48,577 nucleotides of DNA. Origin: Labilithrix sp. (lineage in GTDB: Bacteria > Myxococcota > Polyangia > Polyangiales > Polyangiaceae). The notes under the pieces are model-generated. The model ran no database searches and had not been told where the DNA came from. It saw only the letters and a program-made list of their open reading frames with translations. Numbering within the stretch: the stretch's first letter is position 1; the number at the start of each line of letters is the position of its first letter. The stretch is taken from positions 1-48,577 of the forward strand of contig JAQBQL010000167.1 in NCBI GenBank assembly GCA_028287035.1. Direction: 5' to 3'. The translations under genes were made by a program, and so were the position numbers. This document shows positions 1 through 8,204 of the stretch, piece after piece.

Positions 1-730
1 CGAGGGTCGCGCCCTTGCCGGTCGCGGCGCGGGCGAGCGCCTCGGTGACGAGCGCGTGGACCGCGAGCGGGTCGCTGCCGTCGACGACCGCGCTGGCGAT
101 GCCGTACGCGAGCGCGCGGTCGTCGGCGGTGCCGGCCTTGGGCGCCTCGGCCTCGCGGCACACGAAGACGACCTGGGGCTTGAACACGCCCGCGAAGTTG
201 AGCGCGTTGTGGAGGTCGCCGGTCGCGTTGGCGGCCTCGCCGAAGATCGCGACGCACGCGACGTCGTCCTTCTTGATCTTCGCGGCCCAGGCGGTGCCGA
301 CGGCCTGCGGCAAGTGCGCGCCGGCAACGCCGCTCGCCGGGGCGACGCGCACCGACCGCGCCGGCGGATGATCCGGCGCGGAATGTCCCTTGGCCGGGTC
401 CTCGGAGTTGCCGAAGGCGTGGTGCACGTACGTCTCGAGCGGCAGGCCGCGGACGAGCGCGGCGCCCCACTCGCGGGCGCCGGGGAACACCCAGTCCTCG
501 GGGCGAGCGGCCAGCGCGGCGGCGACGATGACGCCCTCCTCCCCGATGGAGGAGGCGTGGTAGGCGATCTTCCCGGCGCGCTGGAGCAGCACCATGCGGG
601 CGGAGAGCAGGCGCAAGGTGACGAGGTGCCCGTAGAGCCGCGCCGCGAGGCCCGGCGCGCTCGCCTCGCCCGGCGCGCTGCGGCCTGCACCGGGCGCCGG
701 CGATCCCTTATCCTGGAACACGGCGGACAT
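1..730 (-). CDS. 2-oxoacid dehydrogenase E1 alpha-like protein (C-terminus outside window)
   Basis: Partial gene of 243 visible codons; the 3' end lies beyond position 1. The family decarboxylates pyruvate or branched 2-oxoacids with thiamine diphosphate (TPP), as the alpha half of an alpha2beta2 E1. Family landmarks are present: a Q-R-x-G-K-I stretch, an I-G-E-E-G segment, D-W-V-F-P, G-N-S-E-D, and A-L-N-F-A-G-V-F-K near residue 175. The core cofactor motif is altered. The usual GDG is GEA at residues 164-166, and the usual NN about 27 residues later is replaced by R-E-A-E at 192-195. A short deletion follows, where the active-site loop normally begins. The reading after that (Y-G-I, V-D-G-S-D-P-L-A-V) is again typical. 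It could be a pseudoenzyme or an E1-alpha-like paralogue. The ATG at 730 is chosen because a TAAGGT hexamer sits 8 nt upstream. Confidence 0.85.
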   Translation of the reverse strand, partial: MSAVFQDKGSPAPGAGRSAPGEASAPGLAARLYGHLVTLRLLSARMVLLQRAGKIAYHASSIGEEGVIVAAALAARPEDWVFPGAREWGAALVRGLPLETYVHHAFGNSEDPAKGHSAPDHPPARSVRVAPASGVAGAHLPQAVGTAWAAKIKKDDVACVAIFGEAANATGDLHNALNFAGVFKPQVVFVCREAEAPKAGTADDRALAYGIASAVVDGSDPLAVHALVTEALARAATGKGATL

Positions 731-738
731 CGACGCGC

Positions 739-744
739 ACCTTA
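739..744 (-). promoter_or_regulatory. -10-like hexamer TAAGGT, leaderless layout
   Basis: TAAGGT lies 8 nt upstream of the ATG at 730 and there is no Shine-Dalgarno match between them. Transcription would begin at or next to the start codon. No convincing -35 was found. Confidence 0.4.
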
Positions 745-903
745 GCCGCGCGTTCGCCGAACAGGAACAACCATTGGGCGCGCCGGGTTGCGCGAGCGGG
801 TCACGACGGGGCTCGTGCCGGCGTGACGCGGGCGGCCCGGGAATGCCGGGGCGCGTCGAACGTTCTCGCCTCCTCGTGCTGGTGCTTTCTCCGGGACTGG
901 GGC

Positions 904-909
904 TATGAT
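904..909 (+). promoter_or_regulatory. -10-like hexamer TATGAT, leaderless layout
   Basis: TATGAT lies 6 nt before the ATG at 916. The spacing predicts a transcript starting on the A of the start codon. This supports 916 rather than the longer upstream reading from 823. Confidence 0.45.
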
Positions 910-915
910 CCGGGG

Positions 916-3081
916 ATGGCGCGGCGCGCCTTCCTGCCCACCATCCCTCCGCCTGCGGGATCGCCTCCGGTCTCCACGCGGACCCAGCCGCCCCCGCCTT
1001 CGGTCCGCCCGAGCGCGCCGCCGCCTTCCGTGCGGAACAGCGCGCCGCCGCCTTCCGTCCGGCAGAGCGTGCTGCCGTCGCACGGAATGGGCGGCGATCG
1101 CGCGCCGTCGACGTCCTCTTCGTCCAGCGGCCTCGGCAGCGGCATGGGCGGCGCGCCCGGCACGGACACCATCGCTCTCCACGCCGTCACGCAGCTGCTC
1201 GACCGCCTCGCGGCCGCCGACGAGGCGCAGTTCCTCGTCACGTGGACCGAGCAGATGCTCACCGGCCGTTCGCGGCTCGACCCGGCGCTCGCGGTGCGCC
1301 TGCTCCGCGCCTACCGTGAGACCGGCCGCGTCGACAAGGCGCGCGAGCTCGCGGCGTCGCTTCCGAGCTCGCCTTCCTCCTGGAACCCGCTCGACACGGC
1401 GCGGCTCGCGATCGAGCGCGCGATCCTCTGCACGATCGACGGGCGCGCAGACCACGCGGAGGCCGAGCTCCGTCAGGCCTCGCGTGCCCTCACCCTCGCG
1501 CCGCGCGGCACCGGGCTTCGCGAGCAGCTCGACATGCACCTCACGAGCGCGCAGCTCGAGCTGCGTCTGAACCGCGTGCAGCAGGCGCAGGCCGCCCTCC
1601 GCCTCGCCGAGCACGTCGCGGAGCGCCTCGAAGACGGCGCGTGGCGCGTGGCGGTCTCGATGTCGCTCGGGCACCTCGCGATGCGCCTCGCCGATCCGCG
1701 CACTGCGGCCAAGCACTACGGCAACGCGCTCGAGCGCTCCGCCGCGCGCGGGCTCGCGGCGATGCGCGCGCACGGGAACCTCGCCATCGCGCTCGGCTCG
1801 ATCGGGCAGTTCGAGGATGCGCGGAGCAACGCCGCGACCGCCTGCCAGATCGCGAGCGAGATCGCGGCAGGGTGGCGCCACGCCGACGCCTACGACGTGC
1901 TCGCGATCGTCGAGATCGCCGCCGACCGACCCGACGCGGCGATCCGCGCGCTCGACGAGGCGCAGGCCGCGCTCGGCGATCTCGAGCAGCCGACGCTCCG
2001 CTACCAGCTCGCCGGGCATCGCACGCTCGCCCTCGCGATGCTCGGCAAGGCGCAGTCGGCCAAGCAGTGGCTGGCCAAGACGGACAAGCTCCGCGCCGAG
2101 CTCTTCCAGGTCGACGCGATCGACGAGCAGGACCTGGTCGCGACGCGCGCCCGCACCCTCGAGGCCTGCGGCGCGCCGCAGGAGGCGCTCGACGCGGCCC
2201 TCGCGCATGCCGAGCGGCTCCCCGATGCGTTCGTCACGGGTTCGCTCAACCTCGTGCTCGCCCGCTGCGCGCTCGCCCTGGTCGACGACCCGACGCACGG
2301 GGCGGCGCACGCCGAGACCGCGCGGGTCGCCATCGAGCGCGCGGCGCTCTCCGGCGACCGCCACGGCTGGGTGTTCCCTGACCGGCAGCTGAGCGCGATG
2401 ATCTGGCAGACGGCGCTCCGGAGCGGTGACAGCCGCGTCGTGCGCTACGCCGAGCGGATGATCGAGATCCTGACGACCGGCTCGCCGCCCGCGAGCAGCT
2501 CGACGCCCTCGCCCGCGAGCCGCCGCGGCGGGAGCCTTCCGCCGCCATCCCGCAACTCGTACCCGAGCATCCCGCCGCCCTCGCGCGCCAGCATGCCGAC
2601 CCTCACGTCGTTCGGCACCGCCGGCGACGACTCGAACGACGGCGACATGCTGCCCGAGGGCGAGACCCTCATCTACGTCACGACCCCGCAGGGCGTGCAG
2701 CGCGTGCGCTCGACCGAGCTCGCCACCGCGACGGAGAGCTCGGACCTCGTGGTCGACACCATCACGCACCAGCTCCGCGTCGCGGGCCGCGAGGTGTCGC
2801 TCGAGCGTCGCCGCGCGCTCGAGCCGCTGGTCGTGCAGCTGCTCCGCCGCGCGCGCGAGGGGCTCTCGGCCGAGGAGATCCTGCGCGCCGCCGGCGGCCC
2901 GGGCCCCGAGTCCGCCGACGCGGAGCACCGGGTGCGGGTCCTCATCTCACGCGTGCGTGATCTGCTCGGCGATCCCACGGCCATCGAGCGCGTGCGCGAC
3001 GCGGGCGAGCACGGCAAGACGCGCTACCGGCTCGCCCCGAGCGTCCGCTTCGCGTTGATCGAGCCGCTCTACACGAGCTGA
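916..3081 (+). CDS. TPR protein with C-terminal winged-helix DNA-binding-like domain
   Basis: 721 residues. Residues 1-75 are Pro/Ser-rich with near-repeats of P-P-P-S-V-R-x-S-A. Residues about 90-520 are helical with TPR-type pairs, for example A-A-K-H-Y-G-N-A-L-E and A-H-G-N-L-A-I-A-L-G. A second Pro/Ser-rich linker covers about 520-570. Residues about 612-721 resemble an OmpR/SARP-type winged helix: a short beta start (V-V-D-T-I-T-H-Q-L-R-V-A-G-R-E-V-S-L), then L-S-A-E-E-I-L-R-A-A-G, V-R-V-L-I-S-R-V-R-D-L-L-G and a final R-Y-R-L wing. No sensor, receiver or membrane segment is visible. It is probably a cytoplasmic regulator or scaffold; the target is unknown. The start at 916 avoids an unlikely Cys/Trp-rich extension and fits the adjacent -10 hexamer. 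Confidence 0.8.
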   Translation: MARRAFLPTIPPPAGSPPVSTRTQPPPPSVRPSAPPPSVRNSAPPPSVRQSVLPSHGMGGDRAPSTSSSSSGLGSGMGGAPGTDTIALHAVTQLLDRLAAADEAQFLVTWTEQMLTGRSRLDPALAVRLLRAYRETGRVDKARELAASLPSSPSSWNPLDTARLAIERAILCTIDGRADHAEAELRQASRALTLAPRGTGLREQLDMHLTSAQLELRLNRVQQAQAALRLAEHVAERLEDGAWRVAVSMSLGHLAMRLADPRTAAKHYGNALERSAARGLAAMRAHGNLAIALGSIGQFEDARSNAATACQIASEIAAGWRHADAYDVLAIVEIAADRPDAAIRALDEAQAALGDLEQPTLRYQLAGHRTLALAMLGKAQSAKQWLAKTDKLRAELFQVDAIDEQDLVATRARTLEACGAPQEALDAALAHAERLPDAFVTGSLNLVLARCALALVDDPTHGAAHAETARVAIERAALSGDRHGWVFPDRQLSAMIWQTALRSGDSRVVRYAERMIEILTTGSPPASSSTPSPASRRGGSLPPPSRNSYPSIPPPSRASMPTLTSFGTAGDDSNDGDMLPEGETLIYVTTPQGVQRVRSTELATATESSDLVVDTITHQLRVAGREVSLERRRALEPLVVQLLRRAREGLSAEEILRAAGGPGPESADAEHRVRVLISRVRDLLGDPTAIERVRDAGEHGKTRYRLAPSVRFALIEPLYTS

Positions 3082-3136
3082 TCACGAGCCGAACGCGACG
3101 GCCGAGCGCGCGGGCGGGGCCGAAGGCGCGGAAATG

Positions 3137-3173
3137 AAGAACGCCACCTGACAGGTCGTCCGGCGGCGTCTTT
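3137..3173 (+). terminator. Hairpin terminator between convergent genes
   Basis: AAGA-A-CGCCACC pairs with GGCGGCGTCTT, with one bulged A and one A-C mismatch, and is followed by TTTCTCGT. It lies between the ends of the winged-helix gene (3081) and the DUF4142 gene (3227). The 14 nt at 3165-3178 recur exactly in the etfA terminator at 9244-9257. Confidence 0.6.
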
Positions 3174-3226
3174 CTCGTGACGAAAGCTCCCTCACGCCGC
3201 CCCTCGAGGCGGCGCGGGCGTCGCGG

Positions 3227-3994
3227 TCACTTCTTGGTCGGGGTCGCGGCCTTGTCGCCGCTCTTCGCCGAGCCGGTCGGAGCGGCGGTGCCGGTGCCGC
3301 TCTTCGTCGAGCCCGCCGCACCGGTCGAGGCGGCCGAGTCGAGCTTCGTCTGGATCTCCTGGGCCTTCGCGAGGTGCGCGGCGACGTGCGTGCGCGCGTC
3401 CGTGAGGAGGGTCTTGAGCTCGCCGTTCTCGGCGGCCGGGAGGAGCTTGTTGTCGAGGGCGGAGAGGACGTCCGTGTGCGCCTTCACCTGCGCCGCGATG
3501 TACGCCTTGTCGAAGTCCTTGCCCTTCTGGTTCTTCAGGTCGGACACGACGTTCGTGACGTCCGACTTGAGCGCGGTGGACGCGTCGCTCTCGGCGGGCG
3601 TGATCTTCGCCTTGGTGGCGAGCGCCTTGCCCTTCGCCTCCATGTCACGGTGCTGCGTGATCATCATCGACGCGAAGCTCTTCACGTCGGCGCTGGACGC
3701 CTGCTTGGTGGCGAGCTGCGCCATGTCGATCTCGCCGGTGTTGGCGGTCGACGTGAACTGGACGATCTGCGCGTCGGTCAGGGGCTTCTCGGCCGGCTTC
3801 GCCGGCTCGGGCGCGGGCGCGGGGGCCGGGGTGGCCTCGGCGGTCGGCGCGGGCGGCGGCGGCGGGGGCGCCGGCGGCGGCGTGTTCATGGCCGACGGGT
3901 CCTGCGCGGGCTTGTCGTCGCCACCGCACGCAGCGAGCGTGCTCAGGGTCGCGATCGAGAGAAACGTGAGAGCGGTCTTCGTGACAATGCGCAT
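3227..3994 (-). CDS. DUF4142 family lipoprotein
   Basis: 255 residues. The N-terminus is a lipoprotein signal ending L-A-A-C with C23 as the lipidated residue, so export to the envelope is expected. Residues about 35-70 are Pro/Ala-rich. Residues about 75-215 are a four-helix DUF4142 domain with the typical reading L-T-D-A-Q-I, then S-A-D-V-K-S-F-A-S-M-M-I-T-Q-H, and a later Y-I-A-A-Q-V-K-A-H. The tail (about 220-255) is rich in Lys, Ser, Thr and Gly. The function of DUF4142 is not established; members are predicted exported helical proteins. The start at 3994 is preceded by AAGGAG at good spacing; a longer reading upstream runs through the CPBP gene on the same strand in another frame and is not used. 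Confidence 0.85.
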   Translation of the reverse strand: MRIVTKTALTFLSIATLSTLAACGGDDKPAQDPSAMNTPPPAPPPPPPAPTAEATPAPAPAPEPAKPAEKPLTDAQIVQFTSTANTGEIDMAQLATKQASSADVKSFASMMITQHRDMEAKGKALATKAKITPAESDASTALKSDVTNVVSDLKNQKGKDFDKAYIAAQVKAHTDVLSALDNKLLPAAENGELKTLLTDARTHVAAHLAKAQEIQTKLDSAASTGAAGSTKSGTGTAAPTGSAKSGDKAATPTKK

Positions 3995-4047
3995 CTGGGA
4001 AGCTCCTTCGGGTCTGGCGCCTCGGTCTGGTGCGCCCGGTCCGCCGT

Positions 4048-4074
4048 AGTATCTCTCCCGGCTGAGCCCTGCAA
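4048..4074 (-). promoter_or_regulatory. Possible sigma70-type promoter for the DUF4142 gene
   Basis: TTGCAG (4069-4074) and GATACT (4048-4053) are separated by 15 nt. They would give a leader of about 45-50 nt containing AAGGAG. The spacing is short, so this is tentative. Confidence 0.35.
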
Positions 4075-4125
4075 GACGGTGCTTTGCCGCGCTGCAACCG
4101 GCCGGAGCGTCCATGTCGCTGTGCG

Positions 4126-4953
4126 TCATCCGTCCTGGAGGCGTGCTTCCATGGTCCCAGGGCTCCGCCGCGTCGCCACCGCCAGGCCGCCGATAGCCGC
4201 GAGCGCCAGCGCCGTCGCCGCGAGGACGACACGCCCGGAGAGCCGGTCGTCCGCGACGAGCACGAGCGGCACGATCTGCACGGCGAAGAACCCCACCCGC
4301 GCGAGCACCGACGGAACGACGCTCCCCGAAACCGCGCGGATCCAGGCGATGACGAGCGACGTCGCCAGCATCGACGCGAGCACCCGCGGGCTGACGCCGC
4401 CGAGCAGGGTGTCGTAGGCGGCGGTCGCGAGGATGACGATGTGCGCGCGGCGTCCACGCTTCAGCGGCGTGAACAGCGCGCCGCGGAAGAAGAGCTCGTC
4501 GGCGACGGGCATGATGACGACCAGCGCCACGACGAGCGCCACCTTCTTGCCGAGGGTCTCGGCGCCGAAGACGTGCTCCAGCTGCTGCGTCTCCTCGGGC
4601 GTGGCGGGGAACCGGCGCGCGAAGAGCTCGTTCAGCCACATCGCTCCCGGCGCGAGGCCCGCGCCGGCGACGAGCGCGAGGAGCGCCACGAGGAACGGCG
4701 GGCGGCGCAGGCCCACGAACGCGCGGATCGAGGCCGTGGGATCGTGCATCCGCAGCAGCCCGAAGAGCGCGAGCGAGTACGCGAGCACCTTGCAGGCGGC
4801 AATCGTGACGACGTCGTCGAAGGCTCCCGGGTGGACGGCGTCGATGATCGCGACCGCCACGCCGACGGTGATCGCCACCACCAGCGTCCACGACGCGGCG
4901 GCGAGGAACGAGAGCGGCCGGCGCTCGGGATCCGGAGGCGTGCTCGCGGTCAT
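4126..4953 (-). CDS. CPBP-family intramembrane protease homologue, probably inactive
   Basis: 275 residues with about seven or eight hydrophobic segments. The CPBP (CAAX protease / Abi) motif 1 is recognisable as A-D-E-L-F-F-R-G near residue 150, where the normal first Glu is Asp. The later motifs that normally supply metal-binding or catalytic His are lost. Where F-x-x-x-H is expected the protein reads A-A-Y-D-T-L-L-G, and where H-x-x-x-N is expected it reads V-L-A-R-V-G-F-F. It is therefore likely a membrane protein of the CPBP fold without protease activity. The ATG overlaps the TGA of nadB (ATGA), so the two are translationally coupled. Confidence 0.75.
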   Translation of the reverse strand: MTASTPPDPERRPLSFLAAASWTLVVAITVGVAVAIIDAVHPGAFDDVVTIAACKVLAYSLALFGLLRMHDPTASIRAFVGLRRPPFLVALLALVAGAGLAPGAMWLNELFARRFPATPEETQQLEHVFGAETLGKKVALVVALVVIMPVADELFFRGALFTPLKRGRRAHIVILATAAYDTLLGGVSPRVLASMLATSLVIAWIRAVSGSVVPSVLARVGFFAVQIVPLVLVADDRLSGRVVLAATALALAAIGGLAVATRRSPGTMEARLQDG

Positions 4954-6593
4954 CGGCCGGCCGGCTTGGCGAGGTGCGCGGGCACGCCGCGCTTCACGAC
5001 GGTGTCACGCGCCACCTTGGGATCGCCAGGCCCGTGATCGAGGGTGAAGTGGAGGCCGCGGCTCTCGTGCCGAACCGAGGCACAGTCGACGACGAGCTGC
5101 GCGATGGTGGCGATGTTCCGGAGCTCCAGGAGGTCGCGGGTGACGAAGTACTTCCAGTAGTACTCGCTGATCTCTTCCTGGAGCATCGCGATGCGCCGCG
5201 CCGCACGCTCGAGGCGCTTGTCGGAGCGCACGATGCCGACGTAGTTCCACATGAGGCGGCGGAGCTCGTCCCAGTTCTGCGTGATGACGACCGCCTCGTC
5301 GCTCGGCACCGCCTCGCCGGCATCCCAGTCGGGCACGTCGGGCCACGGCTGCTTGCGGTCGATCGAGGCGAGCGCCTGCGCCGCCTCGTGCGCGAACACC
5401 ATGCCCTCGAGCAGCGAGTTCGAGGCGAGACGGTTCGCGCCGTGCAGCCCGGTGTGCGCGCACTCCCCGATGGCCCACAGGCCGGGGATGCTGGTGCGCC
5501 CCTGCAGATCGGTGCTGATGCCGCCGCACAGGTAATGCGCGGCCGGGACCACCGGGATCGGCTGCCGGGTGATGTCGATCCCGTACTTCAGGCACTCCGC
5601 GTAGATGCCGGGGAAGTGCTCCTTCACGAAGTGCGGTTCCTTGTGGGTGATGTCGAGAAGCACGTGCTCGGCGCCGCTCCGCTTCATCTCGTGGTCGATG
5701 GCGCGGGCGACGATGTCACGCGGCGCGAGCTCGAGCCGCTCGTCGTAGTCGCGCATGAACGGCGTGCCGTCGAGCCGGCGGAGGATCGCGCCCTCGCCGC
5801 GCAGCGCCTCGCTGATGAGGAACGTCTTCGCTTGCGGGTGGAAGAGGGCGGTCGGGTGGAACTGGTAGAACTCCATGTTCGCGACCTCCGCGCCGGCGCG
5901 GTACGCCATCGCGATCCCGTCGCCCGTCGCGACGTCCGGATTCGTCGTGTAGAGGTACACCTTCCCTGCCCCGCCGCTGGCGAGCACGGTGGCCCGCGCC
6001 AGGATCGTCTCGACCTTGCCCTGGGTCGCGTCGAGGACGTACGCGCCGATGCACGTCTCGGGGCCACCGAACTTGGCGAGCGTGATGAGGTCGACGGACA
6101 TGTGCTCCTCGAGCACGCGGATGTTCTTCGCCTGGGCGACCGCCGCCACGAGGGCGCGCTCGATCTCGCGGCCCGTCATGTCGCCGGTGTGCACGATGCG
6201 GCGGGCGCTGTGTCCGCCCTCGAGGTGAAGGTCGAGGCCGTGCCCCTTCGAGCCCGGGCTCGTCTCGTCCTCACGGCCGGTGACCTGCGCCTCGTCGAAC
6301 CGCGCGCCGACCTCGCGGAGCATCCGGATGCGGCCGGGCGCTTCGCGGACGCACAGCTCGACGGCCCGGCGATGGTTCAGGCCGGCGCCCGCCACCATCG
6401 TGTCCTCCACGTGGGACTCGAACGAATCGGTGGCGTCCAGCACCGCGGCGACGCCGCCCTGCGCGTACTTCGTGTTCGACTCGTCGCGCGCGCGCTTCGT
6501 CACGACGATCACCTCGCCGTGCTGCGCTGCCTCGAGCGCGAACGAGAGGCCGGCAATCCCGCTGCCGACCACGAGGAAGTCACATGATTGCAT
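4950..6593 (-). CDS. nadB: L-aspartate oxidase
   Basis: 547 residues, normal length for NadB, the FAD enzyme that oxidises L-aspartate to iminoaspartate as the first step of de novo NAD synthesis. Visible motifs are the N-terminal FAD site G-S-G-I-A-G-L-S, N-T-K-Y-A-Q-G-G-V-A-A-V, the substrate-loop F-H-P-T-A-L-F, R-G-E-G-A-I-L, A-A-H-Y-L-C-G-G-I and G-A-N-R-L-A-S-N-S-L-L-E-G. No nadA or nadC gene is adjacent. The start at 6593 is the ATG directly before the FAD motif; longer readings upstream lack homology. TAGGAT lies 8 nt upstream. The stop overlaps the start of the downstream CPBP gene. Confidence 0.96.
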   Translation of the reverse strand: MQSCDFLVVGSGIAGLSFALEAAQHGEVIVVTKRARDESNTKYAQGGVAAVLDATDSFESHVEDTMVAGAGLNHRRAVELCVREAPGRIRMLREVGARFDEAQVTGREDETSPGSKGHGLDLHLEGGHSARRIVHTGDMTGREIERALVAAVAQAKNIRVLEEHMSVDLITLAKFGGPETCIGAYVLDATQGKVETILARATVLASGGAGKVYLYTTNPDVATGDGIAMAYRAGAEVANMEFYQFHPTALFHPQAKTFLISEALRGEGAILRRLDGTPFMRDYDERLELAPRDIVARAIDHEMKRSGAEHVLLDITHKEPHFVKEHFPGIYAECLKYGIDITRQPIPVVPAAHYLCGGISTDLQGRTSIPGLWAIGECAHTGLHGANRLASNSLLEGMVFAHEAAQALASIDRKQPWPDVPDWDAGEAVPSDEAVVITQNWDELRRLMWNYVGIVRSDKRLERAARRIAMLQEEISEYYWKYFVTRDLLELRNIATIAQLVVDCASVRHESRGLHFTLDHGPGDPKVARDTVVKRGVPAHLAKPAGR

Positions 6594-6601
6594 CGCGGGG
6601 C

Positions 6602-6607
6602 ATCCTA
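6602..6607 (-). promoter_or_regulatory. -10-like hexamer TAGGAT upstream of nadB, leaderless layout
   Basis: TAGGAT lies 8 nt before the nadB ATG, inside the 23-nt gap after the DUF3943-like gene. There is no Shine-Dalgarno sequence in the gap. Confidence 0.45.
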
Positions 6608-6616
6608 GCTGGAAAT

Positions 6617-7219
6617 TCAGCAGCCCGAGCCGAGCGCGCGTTCGATCTCGCCGAACGGGTCGACCGCCACGCGCGCCGCCGTCCGCCACCCGGAAGATGC
6701 GAGCCCGCCGGCCGCGAGCCAGACCGCGTGGCGCGCCTCGCCGAGCGCGAGCCCCATGAGCGGCGTGTAGATCAGGTCCTGCGCGGACGGCCGGACCCCG
6801 TTGCCCTCGAACGCGTACTCCCAGAGCGTCGAGCCTGCTGCCGCGAAGGCGAGCGCGCCGTACCAGCGAAGCCCGCACAGGCGTGAGCGAAGGTAGAGCT
6901 CGCTACCGAAGAGCCCGTGACCGACGACGTTGATGGGCCACGGGTCGCCGTCCCAGCGAAACGCCGGACGCCGGCTGTCGAAGATCGGCGGCTTCGTGAA
7001 CGCCTCTGCGTAGTGCGCTCCGAAGTACTGCGTGCGCGAGAACGGGTCCGGGTAGAGGACCGACTCGGCGACGCGCATGCCCGTCATGAGCGCGAGCGAA
7101 TGGACGATGGGCACGAGCAGCTCGGGCGACGCCGGGGCCTCGGGCGGAGGCGCAGGCGGCGGACCCTCGGGAGCCGCCTCGGCGGCGAGCGTCAGCAGCA
7201 CGATCGCAGCGGGCGTCAC
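6617..7219 (-). CDS. DUF3943-like exported protein
   Basis: 200 residues from the GTG at 7219. The N-terminus is hydrophobic (about residues 2-15) and is followed by a Pro/Ala-rich spacer, consistent with a signal peptide. The middle and end match the DUF3943 pattern: W-P-I-N-V-V-G-H-G-L-F-G-S-E-L-Y, then S-T-L-W-E-Y-A-F-E-G-N, P-S-A-Q-D-L-I-Y-T-P-L-M-G and A-L-G-E. The function of the family is unknown; it is associated with the envelope. A longer reading from a GTG at 7276 is possible, but it would start inside the divergent etfB promoter, whereas TAGGCT lies 8 nt before 7219. Confidence 0.7.
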   Translation of the reverse strand: MTPAAIVLLTLAAEAAPEGPPPAPPPEAPASPELLVPIVHSLALMTGMRVAESVLYPDPFSRTQYFGAHYAEAFTKPPIFDSRRPAFRWDGDPWPINVVGHGLFGSELYLRSRLCGLRWYGALAFAAAGSTLWEYAFEGNGVRPSAQDLIYTPLMGLALGEARHAVWLAAGGLASSGWRTAARVAVDPFGEIERALGSGC

Positions 7220-7227
7220 GGGGCGAG

Positions 7228-7233
7228 AGCCTA
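7228..7233 (-). promoter_or_regulatory. -10-like hexamer TAGGCT, leaderless layout
   Basis: TAGGCT lies 8 nt before the GTG at 7219 of the DUF3943-like gene. It helps to decide between the two possible starts. Confidence 0.4.
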
Positions 7234-7269
7234 GTCCTCCGGCGTCCGCGCGGGTCCGGAAGGACGCAA

Positions 7270-7298
7270 TTGACACCGCGCGCCACGGCCCCTAGAAA
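7270..7298 (+). promoter_or_regulatory. Sigma70-type promoter of etfBA
   Basis: A perfect TTGACA (7270-7275), a 17-nt spacer and TAGAAA (7293-7298). Transcription would start near 7305 and give a leader of about 58 nt before the etfB ATG. It is one of the best consensus promoters in the window. Confidence 0.65.
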
Positions 7299-7362
7299 CA
7301 TTTCGCTGAATCGCCATTCAGTTACGAGCGGCTCCTCGCTCCACGTACCTCCCGCAGGCCAG

Positions 7363-8187
7363 ATGAAGATCCTCGTTCCGCTCAAGCGGGTCGCCGACCC
7401 GGACAACGCCAACAAGGTGAAGGTCAACGCAGGCAAGCTCGAGACGACCGGTCTCGAGTGGAAGCCGAACCCGTTCGACGAGTACGCGGTCGAGACGGCC
7501 CTCCGTCTCACCGAGAACGGCGCGAGCCCGAAGAAGCGTGAGGGTGAGGTCATCGTCGTGACCTTCGGCCCCAAGGAGGCGGAGACCACGCTGCGTGGCG
7601 CGCTCGCGACCGGCGCCGATCGCGCGATCCGCGTCGACGCGACCGACGACCAGCTCGACGGCGACGTCGTCGCCCGCGCCCTCAAGGCGCTCGTCGAGAA
7701 GGAGAAGCCGGATCTCGTCCTCCTCGGCAAGCAGGCGGTCGACGGCGACTCGAACCAGGTCGCCCAGCTCCTCGCCGAGTACCTCGGGTATCCCCAGGCG
7801 ACGTTCGCCGGCTCGATCACGAGCGAGGACGACAAGAAGCTCCTCGTCGTGCGCGAGGTCGACGGCGGCACCATCACCCTGCGCGTGACGCTGCCCGCGG
7901 TCGTCTCGGTCGACCTCCGCATCGTTGCCCCGAAGAGCGTGAAGTCGAAGTTCACGGCCGACTCGCACGCCTATCCCGACGGCGTTCGCTTCGCCGCGCT
8001 CATGGCCATCATGGCCGCGAAGAAGAAGCCCCTCGTCGAGATGAAGCTCGCCGAGCTCGCGCCCGACACGGCGCTCAAGATCAAGTACGACGGCTTCGAG
8101 CTCCCGCCCGCGCGCAAGGCCGGCATCAAGGTCAAGAGCGTCCCGGAGCTGGTCGAGAAGCTGAAGTCCGAAGCCAAGGTCCTCTGA
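7363..8187 (+). CDS. etfB: Electron transfer flavoprotein beta subunit
   Basis: 274 residues. The ETF beta subunit binds AMP and, with EtfA, carries electrons from acyl-CoA and related dehydrogenases to the quinone pool through ETF:quinone oxidoreductase. The N-terminus M-K-I-L-V-P-L-K-R-V is typical, as are N-P-F-D-E-Y-A-V-E, L-R-G-A-L-A-T-G-A-D-R-A, the nucleotide-loop region L-L-G-K-Q-A-V-D-G-D and the Q-V-A-Q-L-L-A-E segment. The ATG at 7363 is chosen because the homology starts there; an ORF reading from 7270 is only the untranslated leader. etfA follows after 17 nt in the same operon. Confidence 0.96.
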   Translation: MKILVPLKRVADPDNANKVKVNAGKLETTGLEWKPNPFDEYAVETALRLTENGASPKKREGEVIVVTFGPKEAETTLRGALATGADRAIRVDATDDQLDGDVVARALKALVEKEKPDLVLLGKQAVDGDSNQVAQLLAEYLGYPQATFAGSITSEDDKKLLVVREVDGGTITLRVTLPAVVSVDLRIVAPKSVKSKFTADSHAYPDGVRFAALMAIMAAKKKPLVEMKLAELAPDTALKIKYDGFELPPARKAGIKVKSVPELVEKLKSEAKVL

Positions 8188-8204
8188 AGGAAACGGGAAC
8201 CATC

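Noticed and set aside
7220..7276. Longer N-terminus for the DUF3943-like protein from GTG 7276.
   Set aside because: It would overlap the etfB promoter, and the added residues (about 19) break the signal-peptide pattern.
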